Shown: in pieces, positions 46,143-57,320 of the stretch
Layout of the letters: every line of letters begins with the position of its first letter
Position numbering within the stretch: the first letter of the stretch is position 1
Source of the DNA: Trissonchulus latispiculum
Taxonomy: Eukaryota > Nematoda > Enoplea > Enoplida > Ironidae
Direction of reading: 5' to 3'
NCBI GenBank assembly: GCA_030248195.1
Contig: JASAND010022965.1
Location: 1-64,000 of the forward strand
DNA length: 64,000 bases
The notes under the pieces: generated by a model
What the model was told of the DNA's origin: nothing
Database searches by the model: none
Seen by the model: the letters and a program-made list of their open reading frames with translations, nothing else
Translations under genes and position numbers: made by a program

Positions 46143-47012
46143 ATGTCCGCCTCCATATTTGATTACGCCAACAAAAAGTGAAAACAAAATTACCAACTTC
46201 CAAAAACTACGAATTCCTATAATAAACTAAAAGAAAATCATAACCATATTCATAATAAATACGGCCTAGTGATAAAGCAAGTATGTAAGGTGTAAACACA
46301 AACTTTCATTCGGGTTAAAGTGCACTCATTTGCTGACCACTCTGCCAGACTGATACTGGTATTCGGTGGGCTTCGTCAGTGGCGTACCGACTTACCAGTT
46401 ACAGCTTTAGGCTTTGTGGAGAAATACGAGAAATTGTACAAAAAGTCGTTTCTGCGCTATGGTCCCATTCACACGTGCTAGTTAGTTAACATGCGACACG
46501 AATATGCTGCTACATATTGCGGACACATTCGTGTTGAACTTTACGTCTAATTTATGCCTTTTAACAGATTTTCGAACTGCCAGCTTCAGTTGGTCTACCT
46601 CATACCCTTGACTGGTAGCCAATGCTATCAGTTTTACATACTTACGTATAAAATTATCATATACATTGCATATGTTACCATATCTATTAATTTCCCCCAT
46701 TACCACATTATAGAGACAACTCTTACTAATATTGCTACAAGCATGTGGCAACATTAGGGCTTTAAATGGAAAGTTATCTCTTTTATCAAACATATCAGTA
46801 ACAAATTTACCATTATTGTCAATAGATATATTAATGTCTAAAACATCTGCTTGACTAGGATCCGAGTTAACTTTATTAAGCGTAAGAGAGTTAGGATAAA
46901 TATTTGGGTGTTGTTCATCAAAAACTTTTTTATCATCCACAGTTGTTATATCATCAATATATCTATAAGTATACCTTAGCTTTTCTACAATACCACAGTC
47001 TCCTGCTTTAAG

Positions 47013-47752
47013 CAAGGTTTTTTAAGCCATAGCAGCTTAGGCCATGGCCTAAATTTAGGAGTCGATGGCCTAAACAATTTTGGCCGTTGAGGCCATTTTG
47101 CCTAAATTTTTCGACAGAAACCCAATAAAATTTTATTGATTTTTAAGTGAAACTAGTAATTTTTAAAAGTTTTCGCGCCTGGGGCGCGACTTTATGCTTT
47201 TTTACTTTTATTTCAGGGCTACGCCAGCCGCCAGCTAGTTACAGTCTGTATTTGCACTTGTAAATACACATTCAGGTTGTAATTTCGTCAACTGTTATAG
47301 GGATTTCATCAAAGACATGCTCTTTTGGTAGTTTAGTTTGATTTTATTTTTATTTTTTTAATTTTCTTCTTTCTTTGTTTTTTTATTCTCGTATGCTCCT
47401 AAGTCCTACCTATTTTAATTTTCATTAAAAACTTATTAATTCATTAATACTGTCGTGCACTATTATTTCTATGCTAACGAGGTTCTGTTTTTGCTATTTT
47501 AAACTTAAAAAACGTTTAAAAACGTAGTTTTTCTAGTGTGATAATTAGTGACAATGGCGTTTTTATGGCCATTTAAATTATGTGTCTTAATATATAACGC
47601 ACGGATACATGATAACTGTGATTTTTACAATGCGTACAGCAGAACCTAAAAATTAGCAAAATTAGGATGGCTCAAATTTCTTGGGTGGTGGCCTAAAAAT
47701 TTTGGGTCGTTGAGGCCATTTGGCCTAAAGTTCGGCGACCAAAAAAACCCTG
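47013..47752. mobile_element. hAT-like MITE inside the reverse transcriptase, exact 8-bp TSD
   Basis: GCTTTAAG at 47005-47012 and 47753-47760. The termini are CAAGGTTTTTT and AAAAAACCCTG. Subterminal TTAGGCCATGGCCTAAA- and GTTGAGGCCATTTGGCCTAA-like repeats occur at both ends. Removing it joins the IPMGTN segment to the YIDD segment. Confidence 0.9.
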
Positions 47753-48393
47753 GCTTTAAGTCGATCCATTATAAATCTATATTCATAATCAAATAAATGC
47801 AATAAAAGGTGCAGCATTAGTGCCCATAGGAATCCCTACTACCTGTTTGCATAGGAGATTCCCAACAGTGAAATACGAGTTACTTATTAGCCGTTCTAAC
47901 ATTTCATACAAGTCGGTTTGATTAACCACGATTCCTTTTTTGGAATGATTACCCCAATTTACAGATTTTTCATGTGTTATTAACTTTCGCCCAGATTTAC
48001 CAAATCCCAGTGCAACATTCATGATAGAATGTCCGCATGTTGTAGGTTAGTATACAGCTGTCCAAAATCGTAAGTATACACAGATTTTTAACAGTTATTA
48101 CGCTTATTTAGCTTATTAAAATCGTTAATTATATCTCTTTTATTGTCAATGACCCAGAATAGTTTGCAAAACCTTGTGTATCTAGAAATAGCATTGTAGT
48201 AAGACTTGATTGAATTTTGAATCAGTTTTAAAGCATTACCCAGCCTGATTGAAACTGGTTTGGTACATGCAGTTTTTGCTACTATAATAGTTCTGAACCC
48301 GATCGGATTTTTATGAAATTTAGGTATAATTTGCATGAAAGGCAACGTAAAATTTTGTGTTGCCGGAATACCATACCGTTCTGAATAAGAGAT

Positions 48394-48617
48394 CAGGGCC
48401 GCGCTGCAAAAGATTCTCCTAAGTGTCCTCCTAGGAGGGTACTTAGGAGGATGTCTGGGAGCTGTCTAGGAGGAAGTTAGGAGATCTCCTAAACTCGTTT
48501 CAAAAGATTTCTCCAAGTTTAGCTGGCGCTGCTCCTAAACTCAGCCAACTTAGGAGAAAAGTTAGGAGTGGTGGATAGCACTCCTAGCTTAGGAGAATCT
48601 TTTGCAACGCGGCCCTG
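48394..48617. mobile_element. CAGGGCCGCG MITE, complete copy
   Basis: 224 bp from CAGGGCCGCGCTGCAAAAGA to CTTTTGCAACGCGGCCCTG. Perfect-looking TIRs extend into AGATTCTCCTAAG, with internal TCCTAGGAGGGTAC palindromes. It splits the reverse-transcriptase frame. The TSD is not clear beyond AT. Confidence 0.8.
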
Positions 48618-49189
48618 ATTTCTTATGACATTCACACATTCATTATTAACAATTTGGTAAGTCTGATTAGTTCGGTTAAATCCAACTTCATCTAGTAACT
48701 TGCTAACATAAAATTTTTTGCAAATTACAGCAAAGTTATGAGATGCTTTATCAACAGTAGTAATGACGAATTTGTCGTGATACTTCTTTATTATTTGCTG
48801 ATCCAATCTAAAATAAGAGCGATTAGTAGAATTCTGCGCTTCGTAATTTAGCATGCTGTTAAATCTGTTAGTAACAAGTATCTTCCATACCTGAAATTCG
48901 TACTCCGGTACGTTAAACTTCAAGCAATTTTTGTTAATAAAATCTTCTAACCCTACACAAAAAGATTTCCTTACCATAATTTATATTTTTACGAATTCTG
49001 AATTTAGCTCCGAATTTCATTATTTTTTTCAGTTCTTCGTCCTCAAAATCATCTAAATTTCCAGATATTATATGCTTATGATGAGCATCTTTAAACGGGC
49101 TATTAGCACAATCGCATATATCATTATCTGTTAGTAGATTATTAGTATTAATTTCGGACACAGTTTGTGGTAACCATTTGTTGCGTATC

Positions 49190-49427
49190 GCGCTAGCCTG
49201 TCATCAAGCAAAAAGCGGCACTGTTTCTTTGAAGTTATACACTCAAATACGCAGGCTTGACAGGTTAACAGAAATGACAGGCTAAGGCCTGCTTGACAGT
49301 CTAAGAACACTGCACACCCCCCCTTTCATGCTGTTTTGCATAGTTTGCACCTTAGCCTGTCATCTTATGACAGTCTAGGCTGTCTAATTTCCACGTTAAA
49401 CATATAACTTGCTAACTTGTCAAAATC

Positions 49428-49488
<61 letters not shown>

Positions 49489-49560
49489 TAATGCACATAT
49501 TACATGTAAAAGCTAGCTAATATTTTGTAATTACACATATGCATAAATACGTGTATTATG
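49190..49560. repeat. Insert with TGACAGGCT inverted motifs and a TA microsatellite
   Basis: AGCCTGTCAT, CTTGACAGGTTAACAG, TGACAGGCTAAGGC, TTAGCCTGTCATC and GACAGTCTAGGCTGTC lie within 49190-49390. A pure (AT)n run of about 57 bp follows at 49431-49488. It separates the endonuclease-linker part of the Penelope-like element from its CxC linker. Confidence 0.65.
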
Positions 49561-50552
49561 TACGCACCAACAGGGGACCCAGTTTGTCTATAGTTACATA
49601 AAATCTGTGCTAACGTAGCTCCGTATCTAAAAACAGGCATGGGTCTACTATGCATCAGATCTAACCCTTTCGGTCAATAATGTTTAACCATCCTTTCATT
49701 AAATAGTTTACCAAAGTCAATTTTGTCAAATAGTTTGTTTGTAAAATCGAAGCAAATTATGTTATTGCATTTCTTTTTAGGGGAAATTGATTCCGAGAGA
49801 TTAAGTTTATGTTTGCAAAAGTCATGAATACTTTCAATGACGTTAGAGGACTGGTCGTAAACGTAAGTAATTTAATTAGAGACTGTTTATAAAGTACATG
49901 TAAATTATATAACAAGTTATACCTAGTTTCCATAAGTGAAACATGAAGACTAGAAACAACTTCATTGACATATGTAGAAGGGTTTAGTTTACTTATTCCT
50001 AATTCGTCTAGGATTACGTTTGCCTTTTTTGCGGCTAAACATTTCTAATTTGTTGAAATTAGCAAACACAGATTTATTGAAGTTTTCCCCAGGTAGTTTG
50101 TCGTTAAGACCATATGGAAATTTAGTTTTAAGTTGACGTATCCAAAACGTTTCACGTTCTAAACGAATACTCTCTGATTCGGGGACATCGTCTATCTTTT
50201 CTATAATTTTGATAATCATGTTTCCACAATTACCATTAGAAAAATGCTCCTTGATGAGCTTGCAATTTGAGTGATCGTTACCAAAAACGGATCTTCTATG
50301 TTGCCCAAATCTAACCTGTAACGGACGTTTAGTTTCTCCAACGTGTCGAATACCACACCGGTCACAAGTGATCAGATATACAACATTGGCGGTTTTACAG
50401 TTAAGAGTGACTAAATTAGTGTTAGCAATTGTGTACAGTTTAACATTGTAGGCGCTGCTAAAGGTAGAACCCTCGTCAGTAAAATAGCAAGTAAGACATT
50501 TCGTTTTGCTGCATTTTCTGAACTCGTTAGTAGGAATAAAAAAGAAAACCAT
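49560..50552 (-). pseudogene. GIY-YIG endonuclease domain of the Naiad-type element, frameshifted in the linker
   Basis: 187 open codons (50552-49989). The Cys pair KCLTC comes first, then VVYLITCDRCGIRHVGETKR (the GIY-YIG pair region), RFGQHRR (catalytic Arg region), LERETFWIRQLKTKFPYGLN (metal-binding Glu and conserved end). These features match endonucleases of Penelope-like elements, including the zinc-binding residues. Near 50010 the frame shifts and continues through LDELGISKLNPSTYVNEVV and PKKKCNNIICFDFTNKL, a plausible linker. The domain nicks target DNA to prime reverse transcription. It lies upstream of the reverse transcriptase on the same strand. Confidence 0.82.
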
Positions 50553-50639
50553 CCCTCAACTTCCCAAGCTGAGTTAGGTGTAAAGAGGTTGGTATGGCGA
50601 TTTTAAATAGTTAAATTGCATAAAGAATTCGTATTAACT

Positions 50640-51155
50640 CCTTAGCATGGCTCACAAGGATTATAACCCGATCTAAGGAGCGCCGTAAGGAAAGGGGAGA
50701 AGGTATATTTACAATACAAATCAAAAAAACAATATGGAGTCAGGACACGAAGAGTAAAGCATAAAAGTATTGGTAACGTATGACTTCGCGGATTACACGT
50801 AATTAAATTACTACTGACCCCAACCAACATACAAATCAAAATAATTTGAACAAACCAGCGAGGTCCCTTTATTAATTTTCGAATAGAGAGACTTACAGTC
50901 AGACCGGCAAAAGTTGAAAATTCCGATGTCACAACGGCAAAAATGTGTACTGTAATTCATTAAAATAGCCATTAGACTTGCAGTGACGGAGATCCTTGTG
51001 ATCGATTAACCAAGGTTTACCGACTCAGTTGAATCGGGCAAATTGAAATCGAATGACCAACTATAATATATTCTTCAGCAGCCCATGAACCTCGTATAAC
51101 AACGCAACCATATGCTACTTTTGTCAACTCTGTTAGTAGCACCCACAATGGGTGG
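50640..51155. other. 5' flank of the Penelope-like element, no gene
   Basis: Probably the 5' untranslated part of the retroelement plus unknown sequence up to the foldback at 51156. The 96-codon minus-strand frame has no recognisable domain. Confidence 0.4.
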
Positions 51156-51440
51156 AGTGGGGAACCAAAAAAGATTTGTCTCCGATTTTGTCGAAAAGTT
51201 GTATATAGGGGTTTTCTGTGTCGTAGAACACGGATCTAATGTCCGGTTTTCGAGTCAGGCTTTCGTTAGTTCAGTGTAAGCTAAAGTAGTAAGCTTAAGG
51301 TGTAAGCTTATACTAGCTAACAAAAAGTTGCATCGAAAAACGGACTTCAGATCGGTGTTCTACGACACAGAAAACCCCTATATACAACTTTTCAGCAAAA
51401 TCGGAGACAAAAAATTTTTTGGTTCCCCTTGGTCCCCCCT
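51156..51440. repeat. Inner palindrome of the interrupted foldback
   Basis: GGGAACCAAAAAAG and TCTCCGATTTTGTCGAAAAG lead to TATAGGGGTTTTCTGTGTCG. The complement CGACACAGAAAACCCCTATA and CTTTTCAGCAAAATCGGAGA follow, and then GGTTCCCCTTGGTCCCCCC. The centre is about 51295. The TGTGTCGTAGAACACGG variant is shared by both arms. Confidence 0.85.
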
Positions 51441-51810
51441 TGAAAAACTTAAAAATTTACAATTTTTAAAATGTTAAAATTTTGCCACCAATCAATCAGA
51501 TATGTGTTGGAATGCACCCACATAAAGTTTTAACCAATTGGGTCAATATAAATAGAAATATAAATAACTACAACAGAGCTGTAACCTCTGCTGGCAAGGT
51601 TTCACTCTTCCATAAAAACAGGATAATGCAGTCTAGTGCTAATGAAGGAGCTTCTCTCCGTTTTCAGGAAATGAAGCATAGACAACAGACTGACTAAATT
51701 TAACTTGCTTGCAGCGCATCACAGTGCATTAGAACCAAGCAGTTCCGCTAAAAAACTGGTGTCACTGGCCTATTTTATTTGGAAACATGGAACTGTGCAG
51801 GTGTCCCCGG

Positions 51811-53448
51811 ACGCATATTTCTAATCTGTGTAACTGGAATACGCATTCTAAAATGTGTAGCGTAAATACGCAAGCGCTTTGAAAGTGTGTACTTGGAATA
51901 CGCAGCATACTTCTAGTGTTTCATTATATGCTATTACATGCTTCATATAAGTACGTTACATACCCATTATATACTATTATATGCTTCGTGTAAATACGTT
52001 ATACACGTGATAGTAAAGAAATAGACGAAATAGTATCTGCAAGGCATCTGTCGGCATTGATAGTCGTTACAGAATAAGATTGGCAAAATAATATCGAGCG
52101 GTTACTTACAGCTAGTTAAATTTTAATCCATTTAAGCAGAGGTGTTTAATTGCTTATTCTTTTAAGCAAATGAACTCAACTAAAACTCACTATTCTTTGA
52201 CTTTTGGATACCAACTCAGTTTCTTGAATTTGAAAATTAATTGAATTATTAACTTTATCCCAAACATAGTGATAATGTGGGATCAAGTCAGCAAACTCTC
52301 TCCCTCAAGTTTTCACTGAAAATATATTTTAGCTAACTTTCACAAAACACGACCAACCTTACTCAAATTTTATATGAATGCGTTCGAATACATTACAAAA
52401 TAACAAAACATACGGTGACAAAACTTTAACGTTTCATATTTTAAATTTTTAAGTTTTAGGAACCAGGGAGATCCAAAAATGTTTTAACTTCGATTTTACA
52501 AAGTTTTTCCAAAATAATGTTTGTAAGTCTTCTGACTCGCCGAACAGGAATCTGAAGTTTTTCGATTCAGCTCTTCAGTTTGGTAGGAAAGGAAAGTTTT
52601 GTGCTTGAGAAGTAAGCATATAATAAAGTAAATAAGATGTGATGTTTATTATACAAACACATGCCATATTCGTGCTGTGGGTCTCCAAGGACTTTATATC
52701 CAAGCTTTCAACAAAATTAAAGATGAAAAATATCGGTTCTCCTGGATCCCCATTGGGAAGCTTGAGAATTTAAATTTTTAAAAAAACTTTAATTTAAAAA
52801 TTTAATTACCAATAAATAGGATCTGCGAAATTTTAGCAAAACAGATTAAATTCTGAGAAAGATAGATCGTGGGGGGTGCTACTCTATTTAAACATTTGGG
52901 GAGGGATTATTATTTACCGTATCCAAAAACTGTGTATGTTCCCTAACACCTCAAGGCTTATAAAAATTGGAAATGCTATATTATGTAACAAATAGATATG
53001 TAAGGATCCAGACAATTATAACAGCTTCCATTTGCCATTTTCGCTTCGTCCATTTTTGTATATGTATATTGAGTAAAAAATTGAAATATGAAAAGTTTTT
53101 AAAACCAGTTGCCTAATTCCGAAACACATTCGAAACTATTTTTTCAATTTTATTCAATAACGACCATCAATGCTGCAGAGACCTTACAGATATATTATTT
53201 CGTATATTTCTTTACTATAATGTGTATAACGTCTATATTTACATGCAACATATAATAATGTATAATGGGTTTACAACGTACTTATATGGGGCATATAATT
53301 ATATGGGGCATATAATTATATGCAGCATATATATAATGAAACACTAGAAGTATGCTGCGTATTCCAAGCACACACTTTCAAAGCGCTTGTGTATTTACGC
53401 TACACATTTTAGAATGCGTATTCCAGTTACACAGATTAGAAATATGCT
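51811..53448. mobile_element. Foldback element with about 200-bp arms, CCCCGG(A) TSD
   Basis: It is flanked by CCCCGG at 51805-51810 and 53449-53454. The left arm has GCATATTTCTAATCTGTGTA, ACTGGAATACGCATTCTAAA, ACTTGGAATACGCAGCATAC and ATGCTTCATATAAGTACGTT. The right arm is the complement. The AT-rich centre includes a degenerate arm of the TATAGGGG foldback family (about 52485-52740). No coding region. Confidence 0.8.
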
Positions 53449-54186
53449 CCCCGGACACTTGAGGAACCCCATGTTTTGCAAGCAGTCAACAATGCTCCAA
53501 ACAATTGTAACATCGCATAACTAATGATGCGGTGCATAACTAAATACACGCAGAATAATATATAATAGCCGGCTACGCTGAGGCGTAGCCGGAAAAAATG
53601 TTTGTAGTAACTTTGCCGTCTATATCTGATGATCCTTTGCATTTGGAGTAAACCCCAACATATGTATTTTATGAGAACTCCAGATTTCGAAAATTTGGAA
53701 TTCCAGTTTTAATTTGCGGAAAATTTGAAATTTTATGCCCAATTTTTGTCGCAATAAAAATTTTGCATTTCAAAATGGCCAAGTCCGAAAAATGAGTTAA
53801 AATTTCTCGGGTACCCGAAAACGCTCGGGTACCCGGGTAGTATCGCAATTACCCGACATAGGGCTTCGGGTAGTACCGGGTACCCGGTAGAAATGAGCAC
53901 GGGCCGGATTTTTTCGGCCCGGCCCGGCCCGCTCCAAAATTTGCTCGGTCCGGCCCGGCCCGCTGGCATAATTTTTCGGTCCGGCCCGGCCGCGTATTTA
54001 GAAAGTGTACACCGTGGGCGCGCATTGGAAAGTGTACTGTGTGTACGCGCACTGAATTTGAAAATGTACACCGTGGGCGCGCATTGGAAAATGTACTGCG
54101 TGTGCGCGCATCGTATTAGAAAATGTACAGCGTGGGCGCGCATTGAAATACTACATATCTATATAATGCATGATGATGTATATAAG

Positions 54187-55406
54187 ATTGTGTCTCACCC
54201 AGGCACAATGTAGTTTCGCTGAGGCACAAAATGGTCTCACAGAGGCACAAAATTTAAGACAGAACTTGAAGTCTCGCTGAGGCACAATCAGTCTCGCTGA
54301 GGCACAATTAGTCTCGCCCAGGCACAATTAGTTTCATCCAGGCACAAGAGGATTCTCCTTTCTAAAATTTGGGTTACTCTTAAGCAAATCATTACATCCA
54401 TACACTAGAACTGTCGTTTGTTACTGCAGTTTTAATTCTTATTTTTAATTTTTCAAAAATTTCGAAGACTCAAGAAAATGTGATTTTTTCGAGTAATTTT
54501 CGAAACCATGTTAATGGCTAAAGGTTACAACTTTCTGTGATTAAAGGGTTAAGAAGAGAATTTTAAGTTTTAAATTAAGCATGAACTTGAAATATATAAA
54601 ATTAACACAAAACTGGAACCTTCGGACACTACTAAACAAAACACTTTTGGCAATAGCTTAACAATTTTATTTTCAGAATAAAATATAGTTTCTTTCCGTA
54701 AGATATCAAATCGATTAGACAAGACAACCAAAGTTTGACCAAAAAATGTAGGGAGCGAATTTGCCATGTTTGTGCTGATTTAGCGGTACATTTTGCTGCA
54801 GCAATGTATATGTCGTAGGAAGATTTAGTTTAATTAGCTTGCCTTTTGTTAGATGGCATGCTACCTAAAATTAGACAAGTTTTCTCATTCACAAGGAATT
54901 CAAAAGGAAAGGAATCTGAAGTCTAAATAAATGTGAACACAAATTTGAATTAAAGAAGGAATTTAGAGTCTGAAAAATTTTTTGTTTCTTGTTTCCGTGG
55001 TTTGGAAAAAAGACGTTTCAGAAGGTTGTTTAAATTTTCTCAAAAACTAAAAATATATATGGTTTTAGAATTTATAAGAACCAAAGAGTACACCAGTCGC
55101 TTTTGTCTTATCTCTTGTTGTTATAACCTACAAACTTCTTAATTATTTGTGAACTTAAATAACAAACAAATTCTTTTCGAATAATTAGTTTAGTTTAAAC
55201 GCAAATATTACATTTTTGCATTATTACATTAATCTTGCTTGGTATCAAATTAATGTCAGAATCTATGTACACTTGGTTTTTGAAATAATTGTGCCTCAGT
55301 GAGACTACTGTGTGCCTCAGTGAGACTTGTGCCTGGGTGAGACTCACTGTGCCTGAGTGAGACTAATTGTGCCTCAGTGAGACTTGTGCCTGGGTGAGAC
55401 TACACC
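54187..55406. mobile_element. 1.2-kb inverted-repeat element with 9-bp TSD GTATATAAG
   Basis: GTATATAAG at 54178-54186 and 55407-55415. The left terminal region is an array of GTCTCGCTGAGGCACAA units (about seven, variants CTCACCCAGGCACAA). The right region is the complementary array TTGTGCCTCAGTGAGAC. A 9-bp TSD fits Mutator-like elements. The interior is AT-rich with no transposase. Confidence 0.85.
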
Positions 55407-55689
55407 GTATATAAGTGCATTTTTCACGGCGAGTATAGAGTTCCCATGATGTTCCATCAACTCGGCCCATCACGAATGTTGCTAATGGTATACAAATGGA
55501 AAATTTGAAGTAGTAGTTTAAGAAATATTTATGAACTGAAACTATGCTAATTTGCCGTAATTTGATTTCTCAAATTTAGAATATTATTTTGATAATTTGA
55601 AGATTTTGCAAGCAAATATATAACGAAGTTTATTTTTAATTTTGGACAAGGTAAACTGAAAATTCCTAGCTTCTATTTTTTGGTCATTT

Positions 55690-56155
55690 TTTCGACTTTC
55701 TCCGATGTCGCTCATTTTTACTTATTTCACAGTCCAAATGTATATTTTAACGAGTTTTTGAAATTAAAGTCGTAAGTCTTACGGTTGTTGAGTAATTTGA
55801 CCTCAACGTTGAGATTTCATGTGTTAATCATAGGAAATGTGAAAAGCTGTTACTTTTTCATTAAAAATTTTTAAAGGCCTAAATCAAAATTCTGATTCCT
55901 ACAAATCACAGTTCGGAAACATGGCAAAAATATGATATAAAGTTTGGGCGGATCCATTTTGCCATTCGCGAGAATTCTCTGGCGCACGTGAAAAAGTGAT
56001 AACTTTCACATTTCCTATGATTAACACATGAAATCTCAACTTTGAGGTCAAATTACTCAACAACCGTAAGACTTACGACTTTAATTTCAAAAACTCGTTA
56101 AAATATACAGTTTGGACAATGAAATGTGTAAAAATGAGCGACACCAAAAATGGAC
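55690..56155. repeat. Inner palindrome of the 3.1-kb element
   Basis: AACGAGTTTTTGAAATTAAA, GTCGTAAGTCTTACGGTTGT, GATTTCATGTGTTAATCATA and GGAAATGTGAAAAG recur as the exact complement at 55990-56110. Centre near 55920. Confidence 0.85.
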
Positions 56156-57109
56156 CCTCCCTTAAGTTCAATTAAATCGATGCTCCCTTTTGATCTTATT
56201 AGGTCTTATGTTTTGTCTGTAAGTAAAAATTAATAAGATGCAACCTAACTGAAATTTTGAAAATTAATCTTTAAAAATAAATTTTAGTATACTTTTCTCT
56301 ACATTATTACTTAGAAACGAAAACATAAAATATTAGAGTTAGCATTTATTTAAAAAATTTTTATTTATTAAGATTTACCAAATAAGCACATGAATCCAGC
56401 AATGATTATCATTACCTAATTAATTTTACAAAATCTCTGATTTTTCAAGAATTTTTATTCATTATATATTTCAATTTAATTTTGTACTTTAAATTTATTT
56501 ATTTACTTTTTTACTTGGTTTTACTTATTTATTTATTGACTTATTTTATGTTCTATTTATGTCAATTTTTTACATACTTAATTTTGTGAAATCGTATTCA
56601 GTCAGCCACAGCTATATTCACTTAAGAAACAAATTATGCCCAGAAAGCTATCAAAATGTGTACTTTTATTGCCAAGATAATTACAGATATTTCTAACAGG
56701 ACAGAAATTTAGGAATTTTGAGTTTATCCTGCCAACAATTAAAAATAAATTTCGTGAAAACCTATGTCTTCTTGCAGATCTTTAAAATTATCAAAATAAC
56801 ATTCTAAATTTGAGAAATCAAATTACAGCAAATTAGCATAGTTTCAGTTCAGAAATATTCTACTTCAAATTTTCCATTGTAGATATAACATTAATAGCAA
56901 CATTCGTGATGGGCCGAGTTGATGGAACAGTACGGGAACTACATAGTCGCTTTGAAAAATGCACTTATATACATCATCATGCATTATATAGATATATAGT
57001 ATTTCAATGCGCGCCCACGCTGTACATTTTCTAACTCAGTGCGCGTACACGCAGTACACTTTCCAATGCGCGCCCACGGTGTACACTTTCTAAATACGCG
57101 GCCCGGCCC

Positions 57110-57317
57110 GCCAAAAGAAATGTCCAAAATTTTACTAACAATATTATTTCAAAGGCTTGAATGCTAGTTAGAGAGGCTAAATTATGCTGTAGTAGAAGCT
57201 CCATATGTGCGTCACCCTTTTTGTGCGATTTTGACTTTTTGACTTTCTCGATTTTTACCAAAAGCTGTGATTATCAGACAAAGCTGAAACTTTTTCTGAT
57301 GGTTGATTAACATATTC
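57110..57317. other. Left internal part of the hAT-like element
   Basis: It holds TAGTAGAAGCTCCATATGTGCG, whose complement is at 60571-60596. Both are part of the same element's inverted ends. Nothing coding. Confidence 0.5.
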
Positions 57318-57320
57318 TAA

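Larger units (their letters stand above)
46482..49187 (-). pseudogene. Naiad-type reverse transcriptase region, interrupted
   Basis: Segments in order: residues with CDC (49116-49108) and FKDAHHKHIISGNL, the CxC linker; KFVITTVDKASHNFAVICKK (48.8 kb), a conserved fingers segment; FMQIIPKFHKNPIGFRTII (48.3 kb); CKQVVGIPMGTNAAPFIA (47.8 kb), the palm motif before the active site; and YRYIDDI (46967-46947) with the catalytic aspartates. Then come VLDINISIDNNGKF and a thumb-like helical end. Telomerase-related reverse transcriptases of this group copy their RNA at a nicked target. The frame is broken by two MITEs, a frameshift near 48020 and other slips, so it is dead. Missing sequence between motifs agrees with insertion, not with a different domain order. 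Confidence 0.8.
46440..50560 (-). mobile_element. Penelope-like retroelement with N-terminal endonuclease (Naiad-type), decayed
   Basis: In minus-strand order the segments are GIY-YIG endonuclease (50552-49989), linker (49989-49560), CxC-containing linker (49187-48960), reverse transcriptase fingers and palm (48977-46890) and C-terminal thumb-like region to 46482. This permuted order is that of Naiad Penelope-like elements, unlike canonical ones with a C-terminal endonuclease. It is interrupted by inserts at 49190-49560, 48394-48617 and 47013-47752 and by frameshifts. Confidence 0.75.
43905..53457. mobile_element. Palindromic element opened by two later insertions
   Basis: The termini TGTCCGGGGACACC and GGTGTCCCC...CGGACA are flanked by CTTGAG at 43899-43904 and 53458-53463. 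The left outer arm (43905-44532) is inverted relative to 51415-51810: CAGTTCCATGTTTCCG, TAGCACTAGACTACATTATC and AACTTTATGTGGGTGCATTC all recur in reverse. The inner palindrome is at 51156-51415. The 44533-51155 composite and the 51811-53448 element are insertions into it. Confidence 0.7.
43715..53790. mobile_element. Second copy of the CATCCCATCCC hAT-like element, with nested insertions
   Basis: The left end CAGAGTTGGCAAATGGGACG and the CCCATCCCA array match 26334 onward. Further on, CCATGTTTTGCAAGCAGTCAA (53472) and GTCGCAATAAAAATTTTGCA (53749) match 26526 and 26738. The sequence in between is later insertions. The right end was not found and may have been cut by the repeat at 53.8-60.8 kb. 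Confidence 0.6.
53991..57100. mobile_element. 3.1-kb palindromic element, TSD GCCCGGC
   Basis: GCCCGGC at 53984-53990 and 57101-57107. The termini are CGCGTATTTAGAAAGTGTAC and its complement. The arms have tandem CACCGTGGGCGCGCATTGG and GTACTGTGTGTACGCGCA units, followed by TAATGCATGATGATGTATA and, past the nested element, AACTCGGCCCATCACGAATG and AATTTGATTTCTCAAATTTA. An inner palindrome lies at 55690-56155. Confidence 0.85.

Noticed and set aside
46440..50560. Two tandem canonical Penelope copies, with the endonuclease belonging to a truncated upstream copy
   Set aside because: Linker segments with a CxC motif connect endonuclease to reverse transcriptase in order, and no second reverse-transcriptase end precedes the endonuclease. 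It stays the main alternative.
50642..50932. 96-codon minus-strand frame upstream of the endonuclease
   Set aside because: No domain; likely the untranslated 5' part of the retroelement or flanking repeat.
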